A DNA stretch of 64,000 nucleotides from Actinernus sp. WN-2022 (lineage: Eukaryota; Cnidaria; Anthozoa; Actiniaria; Actinernidae): assembly GCA_030867875.1 (NCBI GenBank), contig JAOWCC010001634.1, positions 5,813,877-5,877,876 on the forward strand. The letters are read 5' to 3'. A program made the position numbers and the translations under genes. The first letter of the stretch is position 1, and each line of letters opens with the position of its first letter. Below, one piece after another: positions 17,633 through 26,594 of this stretch. The notes below the pieces were generated by a model. The model searched no databases. It had not been told where the DNA came from and saw nothing but the letters and a program-made list of their open reading frames with translations.

Positions 17633-18148
17633 TTAAACCAATTTGCTCTCAGGAGAAATCTTAACGTGTTTTGCTATTTGAAGTAAGCCACTTGCTAGAG
17701 CTACTATTCTACCCCCCTTCAATACTAAATATCCAGCAGCGTTTGATAGTTCTTGTTTGACTAATTCATTGGTTTGTAAGTCATTGCATAATTCTTCGTT
17801 ATTATCTATAGTAATCATGTGGGAGATTATTTCCACAGTAGCTTTTATAGCGGTATCTACTAAGCCGTTAGTAACTTTATTACCAACTATGACTTGGTAC
17901 CTATTGTAATACTTCTCAACATCTTTTACTGACAACTTCTTAACATCACCAAGACTCATATTGACTCCAACGAATTCATTGATAGTTCCCAATACTGCTA
18001 GGATTGCTAAGGATTCCCTTTTATCATCTATGTCTGTTGGGATTACTGCTGGCTCCTTCTTGAATCTTACCTTCTTCTCTTTTGGAGCTTTTATTGGTTG
18101 GATATCTTCTTCATTAACATCAATATATTCTTCAATGATTGATTCCAT
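17633..18148 (-). CDS. Conserved helical Polinton protein (171 aa)
   Basis: Homologue of 37013-37564 in element 2. Shared blocks include RESLAILAVLGTINEFVG (RESLSILAATGVTKEYLG), SLGDVKKL, KVTNGLVD and LKGGRIVALASGLLQIA. The protein is mostly alpha-helical with a basic N-terminal patch (KEKKVRFKKE) that the other copy lacks. There is no clear membrane segment, although the C-terminal helices are hydrophobic. In element 2 this gene directly follows the packaging ATPase with overlapping start and stop codons. In element 1 the TBP-like and BRO genes are inserted between them. A capsid cement or packaging role is a guess from context. Confidence 0.65.
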   Translation of the reverse strand: MESIIEEYIDVNEEDIQPIKAPKEKKVRFKKEPAVIPTDIDDKRESLAILAVLGTINEFVGVNMSLGDVKKLSVKDVEKYYNRYQVIVGNKVTNGLVDTAIKATVEIISHMITIDNNEELCNDLQTNELVKQELSNAAGYLVLKGGRIVALASGLLQIAKHVKISPESKLV

Positions 18149-18195
18149 ATATTATAATTGTCAACTATCGTTTATGTATCTAATGAGTAAGATCC

Positions 18196-18936
18196 TTATC
18201 CAACAATTAAGATGAAATCCGCGTAGTTGCTAAGCAGGAGAATTGAAATGTAAATGAATGCATCATCAATTTGATTTGCAGTTGTTGCTCCAGTAATTAT
18301 AATGGAACCACTTGTGAATACGAAAATGGATGTCTGCTTTCCTGCATCGTTATCAAGCTTTATATTAACACATGCATGCCTGTCAAGATTTAAAAATACC
18401 TCTACGTCTCTTTCCACTAGGTAATCGCGTAGTCTTTGTCTATCTATTTGGAATCCAATATTCATCAAGCAATTGATCATGCTGATCTTAAAATCGTAGA
18501 CATCATTAATGTTTAAAAGTTTTGGACAATCGACAAAAGGTTTCTTTCTCAATTCTATACACATTTTATTAAGAGCTTCAATAGTACCATTGATACTTTT
18601 ACAACCTGTCATCTGTATTGATCCATTATTGAACAACTTCATATTTATGTATTTATCATCATAATTCGATTTTATAATAATGGTTATTTGATTTAGGAAA
18701 CTCTTCTTAACCTTTTTCTTTTTATTCAGCAAAGATCTCACTTGCTGAATACCTTTGTTGTTATAGTTGATGGAAACTATGGCATCCTTATTCAACTTTA
18801 GATATCTATATATATTCTCAGTATCGAATTTCACATTGAACTTGCACACTATTGTCATCGTACTTATGCTCAATTTGTCATCTATAGTATCTAAACTTAG
18901 GAGAGAGTTTAACTCTTCTATTTTATTTATAATCAT
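18196..18936 (-). CDS. TBP-like (TATA-binding-like) protein
   Basis: 246 aa with two tandem units of the TBP saddle type. Unit 1 (about residues 22-130) begins LSISTMTIVCKFNVKFDTEN and ends YINMKLFNNGSIQMTGCKS plus a helix (GTIEALNKMC). Unit 2 (about 150-240) begins FKISMINCLMNIGFQIDRQ and ends TSIFVFTSGSIIITGATTANQ plus a helix. The F.(N/S)G(S/K)..(M/I).TGA/C.S strand-turn-strand is the classic TBP signature. The STMTIVC and NNGSIQMTGCKS wording resembles TBP-like proteins of giant DNA viruses. TBP binds promoter DNA and recruits TFIIB, which this element also encodes. The gene starts inside a perfect 39-bp hairpin and sits between the BRO gene and the 171-aa gene, a position empty in element 2. 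Confidence 0.8.
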   Translation of the reverse strand: MIINKIEELNSLLSLDTIDDKLSISTMTIVCKFNVKFDTENIYRYLKLNKDAIVSINYNNKGIQQVRSLLNKKKKVKKSFLNQITIIIKSNYDDKYINMKLFNNGSIQMTGCKSINGTIEALNKMCIELRKKPFVDCPKLLNINDVYDFKISMINCLMNIGFQIDRQRLRDYLVERDVEVFLNLDRHACVNIKLDNDAGKQTSIFVFTSGSIIITGATTANQIDDAFIYISILLLSNYADFILIVG

Positions 18937-18985
18937 CTCTACGGTGAGAGATGATTATAAATAAAATAGAAGAGTTAAACTCTCT
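18902..18985. promoter_or_regulatory. Perfect 39-bp hairpin at the TBP-like start
   Basis: 18902-18940 is the exact reverse complement of 18947-18985, with the six-base loop acggtg. The left arm holds the start codon (18934-18936) and the first 11-12 codons of the TBP-like gene. The right arm lies in the gap after the BRO stop at 19006. A transcript crossing this point would fold into a very stable stem that hides the ATG or marks a 3' end. Confidence 0.85.
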
Positions 18986-19005
18986 TATACTATTTGAGAG
19001 GAGCC

Positions 19006-19866
19006 TTAGTTCATACTTATTCTGTGGAAGTACTTTTTATGATTTCTTAGTGTTTCACTTGTGCAGAATTTCCTATTGCAATATTTACATCTTATTCTAA
19101 TATCTTTTAGATAGTCATTTAGCTCTTTTATTATTAGATCGTAATCGTTTGATACTAAACACTTGAACTCGTTCTCTTCATACTTCTCTAATAGATTCTT
19201 TTGTGCATTAGATAGGACACCATTACCAGTGGGGGTTTTAAATTCGATGCATAAACCTTTGTAAGTTTTGTGACAATTACTTATTATAATATCTGGCTGC
19301 CCTTTCATATATCCTTTCTTATAAGAATCGATTCGTTTAGTTGAGCTATCTTGCAATTCACCCAATCCAGCTGTCATTATGACATTAGGATAGAATCGTC
19401 TAATATAACTAACTACTTTTGTGTGCAGGTCATACTCATCTTCTATCTTGAATGTTAGTGTGTTGGGGTTGTCAAACATTTTATAGTATCCATACTTTCT
19501 GATAGACGGTAACACTTTAGACGTAACCCATCTTTGGAATCTTTTGGCTGAATCTAACTTGGAACTCATAATGAGAGAATATAAGCCTGATTCTTTTATG
19601 AACATTGTATGTGGTTGCACATTATTCAAGGGGTCCCTGAAACGGGGACCCCTTTGAAGGGTAACGAAACGGGACCCTTGTAGTTTTCTATATTCTATTT
19701 TATCTTCTTCGTCTACGTGTCGTATTATTGCATTTGCAGCTTTCCTATAACCTAGTGCTCTAGCAATATCTATACCTTTGAAATAAACATTCTGCTTACT
19801 ATCGATATACGAATTAATAGATAAGTTTAGTTCATGGTTTTCGAATCTCTTGATTACTAGCGACAT
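19006..19866 (-). CDS. BRO-N / VRR-NUC-like nuclease / zinc-finger fusion
   Basis: 286 aa in three parts. Residues 1-115 match the BRO-N (antirepressor-like) DNA-binding domain: VYFKGIDIARALGYRKAANA, HVDEEDK, then LYSLIMSSKLDSAKRFQRWV and VLPSIRKYGYY. Residues 135-250 look like a PD-(D/E)xK nuclease of VRR-NUC type: MKGQPDIIISN, then GLCIEFKTPTGNGVLSNAQ. The G-Q-PD...EFK residues are in place, so catalysis is plausible. Residues 262-285 are a C2H2 finger (CKYCNRKFCTSETLRNHKKYFH). The start is preceded by CACTTAAGGAGA on the minus strand. BRO-N with a nuclease and finger suggests a sequence-directed nuclease or regulator. It has no counterpart in element 2 and looks acquired together with the TBP-like gene. 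Confidence 0.75.
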   Translation of the reverse strand: MSLVIKRFENHELNLSINSYIDSKQNVYFKGIDIARALGYRKAANAIIRHVDEEDKIEYRKLQGSRFVTLQRGPRFRDPLNNVQPHTMFIKESGLYSLIMSSKLDSAKRFQRWVTSKVLPSIRKYGYYKMFDNPNTLTFKIEDEYDLHTKVVSYIRRFYPNVIMTAGLGELQDSSTKRIDSYKKGYMKGQPDIIISNCHKTYKGLCIEFKTPTGNGVLSNAQKNLLEKYEENEFKCLVSNDYDLIIKELNDYLKDIRIRCKYCNRKFCTSETLRNHKKYFHRISMN

Positions 19867-19894
19867 CCTATGATCATATATATTAAGTATCTCC

Positions 19895-20533
19895 TTAAGT
19901 GTCTATTGCATTAGGTATCTCAAGATAACATTGAAATGGATATCGTAAGCAAAAACATATCCTAGAATACTTTTCAGACTTTAGTAGCTTTACGAATTTC
20001 TTACGATCTTCATTATCCATGTCTCCTCCACACTCTTCAAATAATGTTTTAGTTGCCGTTTGACATGAACTATGAAATGCTACAACGCAAGCTACGTTTT
20101 CACGAAATGGTTTAGCTATTGAGGTTAGTTGTTGAGTTAATACCCAAACGGATATTCCTTCATGTCTACCTGAAAACCCTAGATTAATGAACTTATTAGA
20201 ACGCTGTTTTAGATCCTTACTAAAAGCGCAATCATCTAATATTATTAATGTATTAGTACCTGTAAATAATTGTTGGCAATATGATAGTAAATCATTTATC
20301 TCATCTACGTTACTTGCATCAGGCGATAAAACAATGAATCTAGGATCACCTTTTGCAAATCCATGATATGTCTTATTATTTATGTACGTTGGGCAAAATA
20401 GTACTACGTATTCGAATATATAACGAAAGGATCCTCTAAGAAGATCTATTAAATATTTCGTCTTTCCACATTCCGTTGGTCCTGTAATGATACAGTGGAA
20501 AGGTGTCTTGTCATTCAATTTTTCCATATACAT
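19895..20533 (-). CDS. Genome-packaging ATPase (A32/FtsK-HerA type)
   Basis: 212 aa from the ATG at 20533. The second ATG at 20527 gives the start that aligns with element 2 (MEKLNDKTPF against MDSLVEHVPF) and may be the true one. Walker A is GPTECGKT at residues 18-25 and Walker B is TLIILDDC at about 95-102. The downstream sensor region SVWVLTQQLTSIAKPFREN is typical of poxvirus A32-like packaging ATPases of Polintons and other PRD1/adeno-lineage viruses. It pumps DNA into preformed capsids. It is adjacent to MCP (19-bp gap) on the same strand, as in element 2. Length and motifs are complete. Confidence 0.92.
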   Translation of the reverse strand: MYMEKLNDKTPFHCIITGPTECGKTKYLIDLLRGSFRYIFEYVVLFCPTYINNKTYHGFAKGDPRFIVLSPDASNVDEINDLLSYCQQLFTGTNTLIILDDCAFSKDLKQRSNKFINLGFSGRHEGISVWVLTQQLTSIAKPFRENVACVVAFHSSCQTATKTLFEECGGDMDNEDRKKFVKLLKSEKYSRICFCLRYPFQCYLEIPNAIDT

Positions 20534-20551
20534 ATATTAATACTCAATCTC

Positions 20552-21790
20552 TTAATACATAATTGATTGGAGTTCGTTATTCATAAGAGTGAATAGAGCA
20601 TCAGCCACTACGAACATGTAACAGGTAACAGCAGAAGATCCAGACTTTCTCCTAATCTCTAGTCTCACACCATCTCGTGTATTATTCAGTGTCAATCCTC
20701 CTCCATGAACATCGTTATCTGCGAAAGTTCTCAAATCAACCCACAATGCAAACTTATCACTAGCACAGAAGTCATTTTGTTTCACACCTTCTAATCCTGG
20801 AAAGCGTTTCCTTATGGAATCCCACAGATCCGATGGTAGCATACCTTTTGAGTATAGACGATTTGGCATTCCATCAATATCAACAATTACAGATGTAATC
20901 TTTGGGTTAGCAAACTTTTCAGAATCTCTCGTACCTGCAGTATATGTTTCCATAAACAAGAATAATACTCCTGTCATAGACCTACGTGGTAAATTAATAT
21001 GTTCATTGATAACAACATCCGTTGTCTTGATATTGAATGTCTTATATAGAATTATATTCTCATAGAAGAAGCCTCTACCTCCTCGATACGTTGATGCAGC
21101 CTCACCTGCAAGTAATTCACTTGAAATACATGAATATTCCATTTCTATATTTGTAAGTTTATAATCAGGAGGTATTGTGGTATCTGAATATACTAATACT
21201 TCTGCAACTGGGGCTAGCGTAATCTCAAATATTAGTGGATGAGGTAGTGCCTTTGGATAGAATACTCCATGATTATTTAAGATAGAGTGGTCAAGTGGGA
21301 TTTTATACTTAGTGCCGTGTATTGCTGCTAGAGCAGTATCCTTAGCAACATCAGAGGGTTTATCACCAGCACCTGCTCGCATCTTTCTCATAGCTTCAGA
21401 AGATATACCTTGCTTTATTCTATTTTCGCGTTCTTCTGTTGATAAGTATAAATCGTGATATGTGTGGAAAAGATCATGACGTTGTGTATCCTGAATAGTT
21501 TCTCCACCAAATATTACCTTTTGTCTATATATTAGGTTCCTACCTATATTATTAACAAGTCTCTTGTTTGCATGTCCTGTGATAACAATATCAAATAGTA
21601 GAGCTATGCTACCAGGAACAATAACGACATTCTCCGATAATTGCGGAATATTGACATACAGAGTTTCTCCTGGACTTGCAGAAGATGGATTCATAGTTAT
21701 ACGATTTAGACTACTTTCTGCTTTTAATCCAAATGGGTGTTTATAAGCACGACTGACACTTAGCTTTTCTGAAATCGTTTGTTGCGACAT
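20552..21790 (-). CDS. Major capsid protein (double jelly-roll family)
   Basis: 412 aa, homologous over the whole length to the element 2 protein at 35165-36400. Shared blocks include SPGETLYV, VPGSIALL, GHANKRLVNNIGR, LYLSTEERENRI.QGI, KYKIPLDH, NHGVFYP, LTNIEMEY, PRRSMTGVLFLF and GTRDSEKFANP. The C-terminus LMNNELQSIMY aligns with ILNRSLQSILY. I know this family as the capsid protein of cnidarian Polintons, with two predicted jelly rolls. It would assemble the icosahedral shell. It starts 36 bp from the divergent integrase gene. No truncation is visible. The fold itself is inferred from family knowledge, not visible in primary sequence. Confidence 0.88.
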   Translation of the reverse strand: MSQQTISEKLSVSRAYKHPFGLKAESSLNRITMNPSSASPGETLYVNIPQLSENVVIVPGSIALLFDIVITGHANKRLVNNIGRNLIYRQKVIFGGETIQDTQRHDLFHTYHDLYLSTEERENRIKQGISSEAMRKMRAGAGDKPSDVAKDTALAAIHGTKYKIPLDHSILNNHGVFYPKALPHPLIFEITLAPVAEVLVYSDTTIPPDYKLTNIEMEYSCISSELLAGEAASTYRGGRGFFYENIILYKTFNIKTTDVVINEHINLPRRSMTGVLFLFMETYTAGTRDSEKFANPKITSVIVDIDGMPNRLYSKGMLPSDLWDSIRKRFPGLEGVKQNDFCASDKFALWVDLRTFADNDVHGGGLTLNNTRDGVRLEIRRKSGSSAVTCYMFVVADALFTLMNNELQSIMY

Positions 21791-21826
21791 AATACTATAA
21801 GGAATAAACTATTCTCTTATTTATAT
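21791..21826. promoter_or_regulatory. 36-bp divergent promoter between MCP and integrase
   Basis: The only DNA between the two divergent ATGs. It is AT-rich with a tatttatatat box toward the integrase side and actataagg toward MCP. Both promoters must overlap here or lie within the genes. Confidence 0.5.
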
Positions 21827-22789
21827 ATGTTTAGTAAAATATATTATTCAACGAATGGTTATTGGAAAGGATATTCAGCTATTTATAAATTAGCACAGGC
21901 TGCTAGTGTAAGTGAAGACCTTGCAAAAAAGTGGCTTGAGAAACAATCGATTTGGCAAATATACTTATCAGCTCCCACATATGTTCCAAGACCTCACTGG
22001 GATATATCGAAACCTAATCAGATCCATCAAGCAGACTTATTATTCCTTCCACATGATACTGTCAATAGAAGAACTTACAAATATGCTTTGGTTGTTGTCG
22101 ACATAGCTTCTAGATACGTTGATGCCGAACCCTTGACATCTAAATATTCTACGGAAGTATCAAAAGCTTTTACTAAGATTTATTCTAGGAAACTAAAATG
22201 GCCACAAACATTAATGGTAGATCCTGGAACAGAATTTATGGGTGAAATGAAAAAACATAATATTAAAATTCAAAGAAGTGAAGCTGGTAACCATAGAGCA
22301 CAGTCACTAGTTGAAAGGGCTAACAGAACTATTTCTGAAAAACTATTCAGTCACCAATATGCTCAGGAAATGATAATGGAAAATGATAGATCAAGAAAGT
22401 GGGTTAAGATATTGCCTGGTGTTTTGAAAACTATTAATAGTTCCGTTAGAAGAATTACTGGTAAAGAACCTATAAAATCAATAAGCTCTAAAGAAGTTGA
22501 AAATAAAGAAGATAAATATAAAAGGCCTGTCGGATTAGATGAAAAGATATTACCAGCAGGAGTGAAGGTTAGATATTTATATGCTCCAGGAGAACTTGAA
22601 GGAGGTGATAGATATAGATCAACTGATCCAATATGGAGTTTAGATATGTATGACATTTCACGTAGTATCATCTCTACAAATCAACCTGTCTTATATTTCT
22701 TAATAGCTGGTCCAAAACGAGGTTTCGTAAGAGAAGAATTACAAACCGTACCACATGATACTGAACTACCGCCAAACAGTGTTCTATGA
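21827..22789 (+). CDS. Retroviral-type DDE integrase
   Basis: 320 aa from the ATG at 21827; a TTG-initiated extension to 21779 would overlap MCP and is rejected. The N-terminus contains GYWKGYSAIYKLAQAAS and WLEKQSIWQIYL, a helical HTH-like part conserved in element 2 (38818). The catalytic core has D at about 68 (IHQADLLFLP), D at about 131 (LMVDPGTEFMG) and E at about 162 (SLVERANRT). Thirty residues separate the last two, against 34 in element 2. The C-terminal part (KVRYLYAPGELEGGD and RGFVREEL) is conserved. It inserts the element with 5-6 bp target duplications, matching GACTT here. It converges with PolB, the stops being 2 bp apart. Confidence 0.93.
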   Translation: MFSKIYYSTNGYWKGYSAIYKLAQAASVSEDLAKKWLEKQSIWQIYLSAPTYVPRPHWDISKPNQIHQADLLFLPHDTVNRRTYKYALVVVDIASRYVDAEPLTSKYSTEVSKAFTKIYSRKLKWPQTLMVDPGTEFMGEMKKHNIKIQRSEAGNHRAQSLVERANRTISEKLFSHQYAQEMIMENDRSRKWVKILPGVLKTINSSVRRITGKEPIKSISSKEVENKEDKYKRPVGLDEKILPAGVKVRYLYAPGELEGGDRYRSTDPIWSLDMYDISRSIISTNQPVLYFLIAGPKRGFVREELQTVPHDTELPPNSVL

Positions 22790-22791
22790 GC

Positions 22792-25700
22792 TCATACTAT
22801 CAATTCGTTTTTTGTCTGTACTACCGATTTCTTATAACCGTGTGCTAAAGTATTAATACCATCAGGACTGATATTTCGTTTATCGTCATCTCTAGATAAT
22901 GCTACCTTATTGACTTCTTCTGTATAAATTTCATGTAAGTGACTTCTGATTACATTCATCTTTCTCATCTGAGGAATACCATCAAATAAGCATATTTTAT
23001 AATTGTCAAATGTGATGTCGTTCTTAACAACTGATTTCTTAATACCCTTACACTTCTTCTCTTCTATGCCACAGTATTTGAATGCATATAACTTTGCCCT
23101 CAGTCCAACAAACTCAGTGATGATCTTACCACCTACTTCATCCTTAAACATTCCTATAACTTTCTTATTGACTTCTGTTCCTATACCTGATGGATGATCA
23201 TTTGGATAGTTACTTGTATCGAAATTTAATAGTATATCGTTTTCTATATCCTTGTAGAAATCGTTTGTTTCTATTTCATACATCAAGCTGTCTGTATCCG
23301 TGAAAAGGAGTTTTGCTTTCTCATGATACTTAGGTTTAATATAATTATAGTGAAAGTCATACATTAGTGACTTACTAATATCTAAGATAGACATACCTAA
23401 GTATATTGGTTTATCAAATACTACCTTTATTCTTTTCATGTGTATGGCTACCAAGTTCTCAGAGAATATAGTTCGATGTTGATAATTTGGTTTGGATACT
23501 AACTTCCTTACCTTATTCTCAGATGTAACGAGTTGGATGTCAACTCTATTACGTATGTTTTCCATAGTCTTACCAAAGGTTGAGTTGTTCATCAATTTGA
23601 AGAAGTCTTTTTCGAACTCATTCTTAGCTTCCTTACGTAGCTCTGTATTCAAGTTTATGTATGGAGCCATCCAAGCACTCTCACTAAATGTTATACCTCT
23701 ATGGATCTTAGTAATTTTCAATCCTAAGCTCTCATATAATTTCAATGCATCATGGTGAATAATGTATTTGGTTTTATTATTCAGATTTGGAATCAATTTC
23801 TCTACCTCATTTATCATCAGTCTTTCTGGAGCTAAAGGATAGTCGTTGTGTAGATTGTGATGATCTGTTGGATACTCTAGATCTACTTCTAATATAGAAG
23901 GATATTTATACCACTTCCTCAACTCCATCTTATTCATCCACTTAAAATTATGTGTTGGTAGTTTCCTACTCATTGCCCACCCATATAAATTATTCGCATC
24001 TAGGTATTGAATGTACTTCGAGGGCTTCAATGGATCGTAATTATCCATATACTTATTATTAGCCATACTATAACGGGTTGAAATCATTGATACTCCACCT
24101 CTAATACCTTTCTCAACCATATTTATCATATCAATATCATGTAATAGTTGTAAGTTAATCTTAGTCATTTTCAAGCAGGCATCCCATGATAATCCTGGTG
24201 ATGTATAATACCATGCGGGATCTAGATTATAATTCTTCAAACATACGTCTCTAAAGTTCTCGAATACATCTGCCAATAGGATGACATCAGATTTAAGGTA
24301 CGTATCATGATAGTCTTTCATGGATTTCATATCGAAATTCTTCCAAACAGTATTAGCATGTTCATAATCCTCTTTTGAGATCGATGTGCCAGTCAGCTTC
24401 GAATAGAAGGCTTCTATTGGTGGAAGACTCGTGTCAGCTAACTTTTCGAAACTATCTACATAATCATAAGGATAGACTCCTTTCCTCAACAATAAATCTA
24501 ACTGCTTTCCTTTATAGAATTTTTTCATATTCTTACAACTAGACTTGTCAAGATTACCTACAAGATTTGCTAGACTCATTTGCATAAATTTAAAGCTATC
24601 AATGAATCTGATATCTCGCGTAATATTCTTATTCTTTCCATCCTTCACAAAGCTGTCTACGATTATCTTCTTCGTAAATGAAATATACTTCTCATCCGTA
24701 GTTGGTATACAATCTATCTCACCTTCCGTTACACCTAGGTTCTTAATAAAAAGATGCGCATCATATCCAGACAGATTATGAAATACGACAGGAAAGAATT
24801 TTGGAATTTGATAATTAATATTACAATCATTATGAGCCGCACCTCTATACTTACCTGTTATATGGCAATGATCCAATACTTTATCACCTACTAGCTCTCC
24901 GCCACAGATATGGCAACTAATGGCTTCCCTATAGGTAGTCTCATCTTCTCCTGTCATGCATACCTTCTTGGTGAATTTAAATTTATTATAGATTTCTTTT
25001 ATAGAATTCTCAAGATGACTTATGAATTTCTGCGCAACATCATCCCCATGGAACTCAGCTGTATATGTAACTAGCTTTGGTTTCAATACGTCATCATCGA
25101 AACATTTTATCAAATAGCAAAATCCCGATGGTTTATGCTTCTGATATTGTTTCGTATAACTCTCACTGTCATTAGGGCTGCAAGTTGATATGCTTTCTGT
25201 GAAACATTCAAAATCAGCATAGATTACAAATGGAACTCTCATAGATCTATTATAATTCTTGAATTTTAGCATAGTTCCCTTTTTTGGTAGCTCTATCTTA
25301 ACAGCGTCGTGGTCTGAACAATATTCTATATGCTTATTTAGTGATTCCTCCGACTTGAATGAGTTCAAGCATCTATTACAAAAATGCGTTTTATGATGAT
25401 GCTTGTTAACCTGTGATGACAATAGTCTGCTAAGACTCTTAATCCAGCAATAATGATTTATATCACCATCCGATATCATTAATAAATTAATGGTTTGGTC
25501 TCTATTGAACTTACTAATTCTTAGAGGATACACTTCATTGTTATCGTATCCAAAAACATTTACTGAATATAGTACATTGTTCCTTTCGAAATGGTCTATC
25601 TGTTTTAGTGAGACTGGAAATTTGATACCACTCCAATCTAACCTTTCTGAATTCTCCTTTAGTCTTTTCGTAATGCGTTCATTGTCTCTATTCCTAGGAT

Positions 25701-26442
25701 ATGCTGCTTCAGTCACACACCATTTGAAACATTCATTATCCGTATTTTTCATATTTATAATTGCTTTCTTTATGGCCAAGTCCTTAGGAAGAGGCATATA
25801 TGAATTTGCCTTAATAGGTATGTGCTTGTCGATGTGTATGTCTAAATATGATACTCTTGCGAATTTCCATCCAGATCCTTCATTTTGGAACGTTTCAATT
25901 TTTTCAATTATTTCTTCCATCATGTTATCGAATATATCAGATACGTTTGTTGCTTCTGTAATTATCTCTATTCTAGAATGGAAATTTCCAATAGTAGTAA
26001 CAGGTGATCCCGTATTCGTGTCTTCTTTTGTGAACTCACATGTGAGTATGAATTTCATCTTTATTGATTTGTCTTGTTGGTTTATCAAATTGATGACTCT
26101 TTGCTTATTACTATCGACATAAGTCTTGTAATCGATCTCTTGTCCTCCTATTCTGAATGTCTTCAAGAATCCTTTTATTGCAGTCTTGTACTGTCTAGGT
26201 TGTGGTTGTGGTTTGTTGGTATCGTATAGTTTATTCATTTCCTCCCTTATTTTCTTGATGCGTTCATCCACTTTCTTATTAGCCTCTGGAACAAGTGATA
26301 GAATCTCATCAACGAATGCATTCATAGCATTCTTAGTTGACTTACTAGATGCTTTTGGCTTACTATATACCACTGGCTTCAAGATCGGCACATTGATTTC
26401 GGGTACTTCCATATCCATAACGTTTTGTGCATTGCCACTCAT
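22792..26442 (-). CDS. Protein-primed-type family B DNA polymerase with inserted endonuclease VII-like module
   Basis: 1216 aa. N-terminal helical region to about 330, then a C2H2 finger (HFCNRCLNSFKSEESLNKH, about 352-371). Exonuclease motif I is YADFECF at about 409. A zinc/HNH-like module CHICGGEL...DHCHITGKYRGAAHNDCN at about 510-540 precedes the exonuclease II-like NLSGYDAHLF (about 556). Polymerase motif A is YLDANNLYGWAM (about 814), motif B is NNSTFGKTMEN (about 954) and motif C is FTDTDSLMY (about 1049). All catalytic aspartates are present, so it should replicate the element. The DHCH module is known in other viral and organellar PolBs but is absent from element 2, whose PolB has a Vsr-like module instead. 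Terminal-protein function may lie in the N-terminus. Confidence 0.93.
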   Translation of the reverse strand: MSGNAQNVMDMEVPEINVPILKPVVYSKPKASSKSTKNAMNAFVDEILSLVPEANKKVDERIKKIREEMNKLYDTNKPQPQPRQYKTAIKGFLKTFRIGGQEIDYKTYVDSNKQRVINLINQQDKSIKMKFILTCEFTKEDTNTGSPVTTIGNFHSRIEIITEATNVSDIFDNMMEEIIEKIETFQNEGSGWKFARVSYLDIHIDKHIPIKANSYMPLPKDLAIKKAIINMKNTDNECFKWCVTEAAYPRNRDNERITKRLKENSERLDWSGIKFPVSLKQIDHFERNNVLYSVNVFGYDNNEVYPLRISKFNRDQTINLLMISDGDINHYCWIKSLSRLLSSQVNKHHHKTHFCNRCLNSFKSEESLNKHIEYCSDHDAVKIELPKKGTMLKFKNYNRSMRVPFVIYADFECFTESISTCSPNDSESYTKQYQKHKPSGFCYLIKCFDDDVLKPKLVTYTAEFHGDDVAQKFISHLENSIKEIYNKFKFTKKVCMTGEDETTYREAISCHICGGELVGDKVLDHCHITGKYRGAAHNDCNINYQIPKFFPVVFHNLSGYDAHLFIKNLGVTEGEIDCIPTTDEKYISFTKKIIVDSFVKDGKNKNITRDIRFIDSFKFMQMSLANLVGNLDKSSCKNMKKFYKGKQLDLLLRKGVYPYDYVDSFEKLADTSLPPIEAFYSKLTGTSISKEDYEHANTVWKNFDMKSMKDYHDTYLKSDVILLADVFENFRDVCLKNYNLDPAWYYTSPGLSWDACLKMTKINLQLLHDIDMINMVEKGIRGGVSMISTRYSMANNKYMDNYDPLKPSKYIQYLDANNLYGWAMSRKLPTHNFKWMNKMELRKWYKYPSILEVDLEYPTDHHNLHNDYPLAPERLMINEVEKLIPNLNNKTKYIIHHDALKLYESLGLKITKIHRGITFSESAWMAPYINLNTELRKEAKNEFEKDFFKLMNNSTFGKTMENIRNRVDIQLVTSENKVRKLVSKPNYQHRTIFSENLVAIHMKRIKVVFDKPIYLGMSILDISKSLMYDFHYNYIKPKYHEKAKLLFTDTDSLMYEIETNDFYKDIENDILLNFDTSNYPNDHPSGIGTEVNKKVIGMFKDEVGGKIITEFVGLRAKLYAFKYCGIEEKKCKGIKKSVVKNDITFDNYKICLFDGIPQMRKMNVIRSHLHEIYTEEVNKVALSRDDDKRNISPDGINTLAHGYKKSVVQTKNELIV

Positions 26443-26594
26443 CCCAATAATATCTTAACGCGCCATTCCTTTAAGCCCTTTTCATGTGAGCACATAAATA
26501 ATCACCTCGAAAACGTGCGCATGGCTGATAAGCACACAAGCACACGTGTCAAGCACGCAGTACACTTAAAGATATATCGACCTAGTATAGTACG
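26443..26594. promoter_or_regulatory. Divergent promoter region of PolB and the repeat-protein gene
   Basis: This 152-bp gap separates the divergent starts. It carries cacttaaagatata at 26563-26576 facing the repeat gene, and gggcttaaagga on the minus strand (about 26470) facing PolB. These resemble the CACTTAAAG boxes elsewhere. The stretch 26510-26560 has repeated gcacac/gcacg phrases. Confidence 0.5.

Noticed and set aside
21779..21826. TTG-initiated N-terminal extension of the element 1 integrase
   Set aside because: It overlaps the MCP start on the other strand, and the ATG at 21827 aligns with the start of the element 2 integrase.
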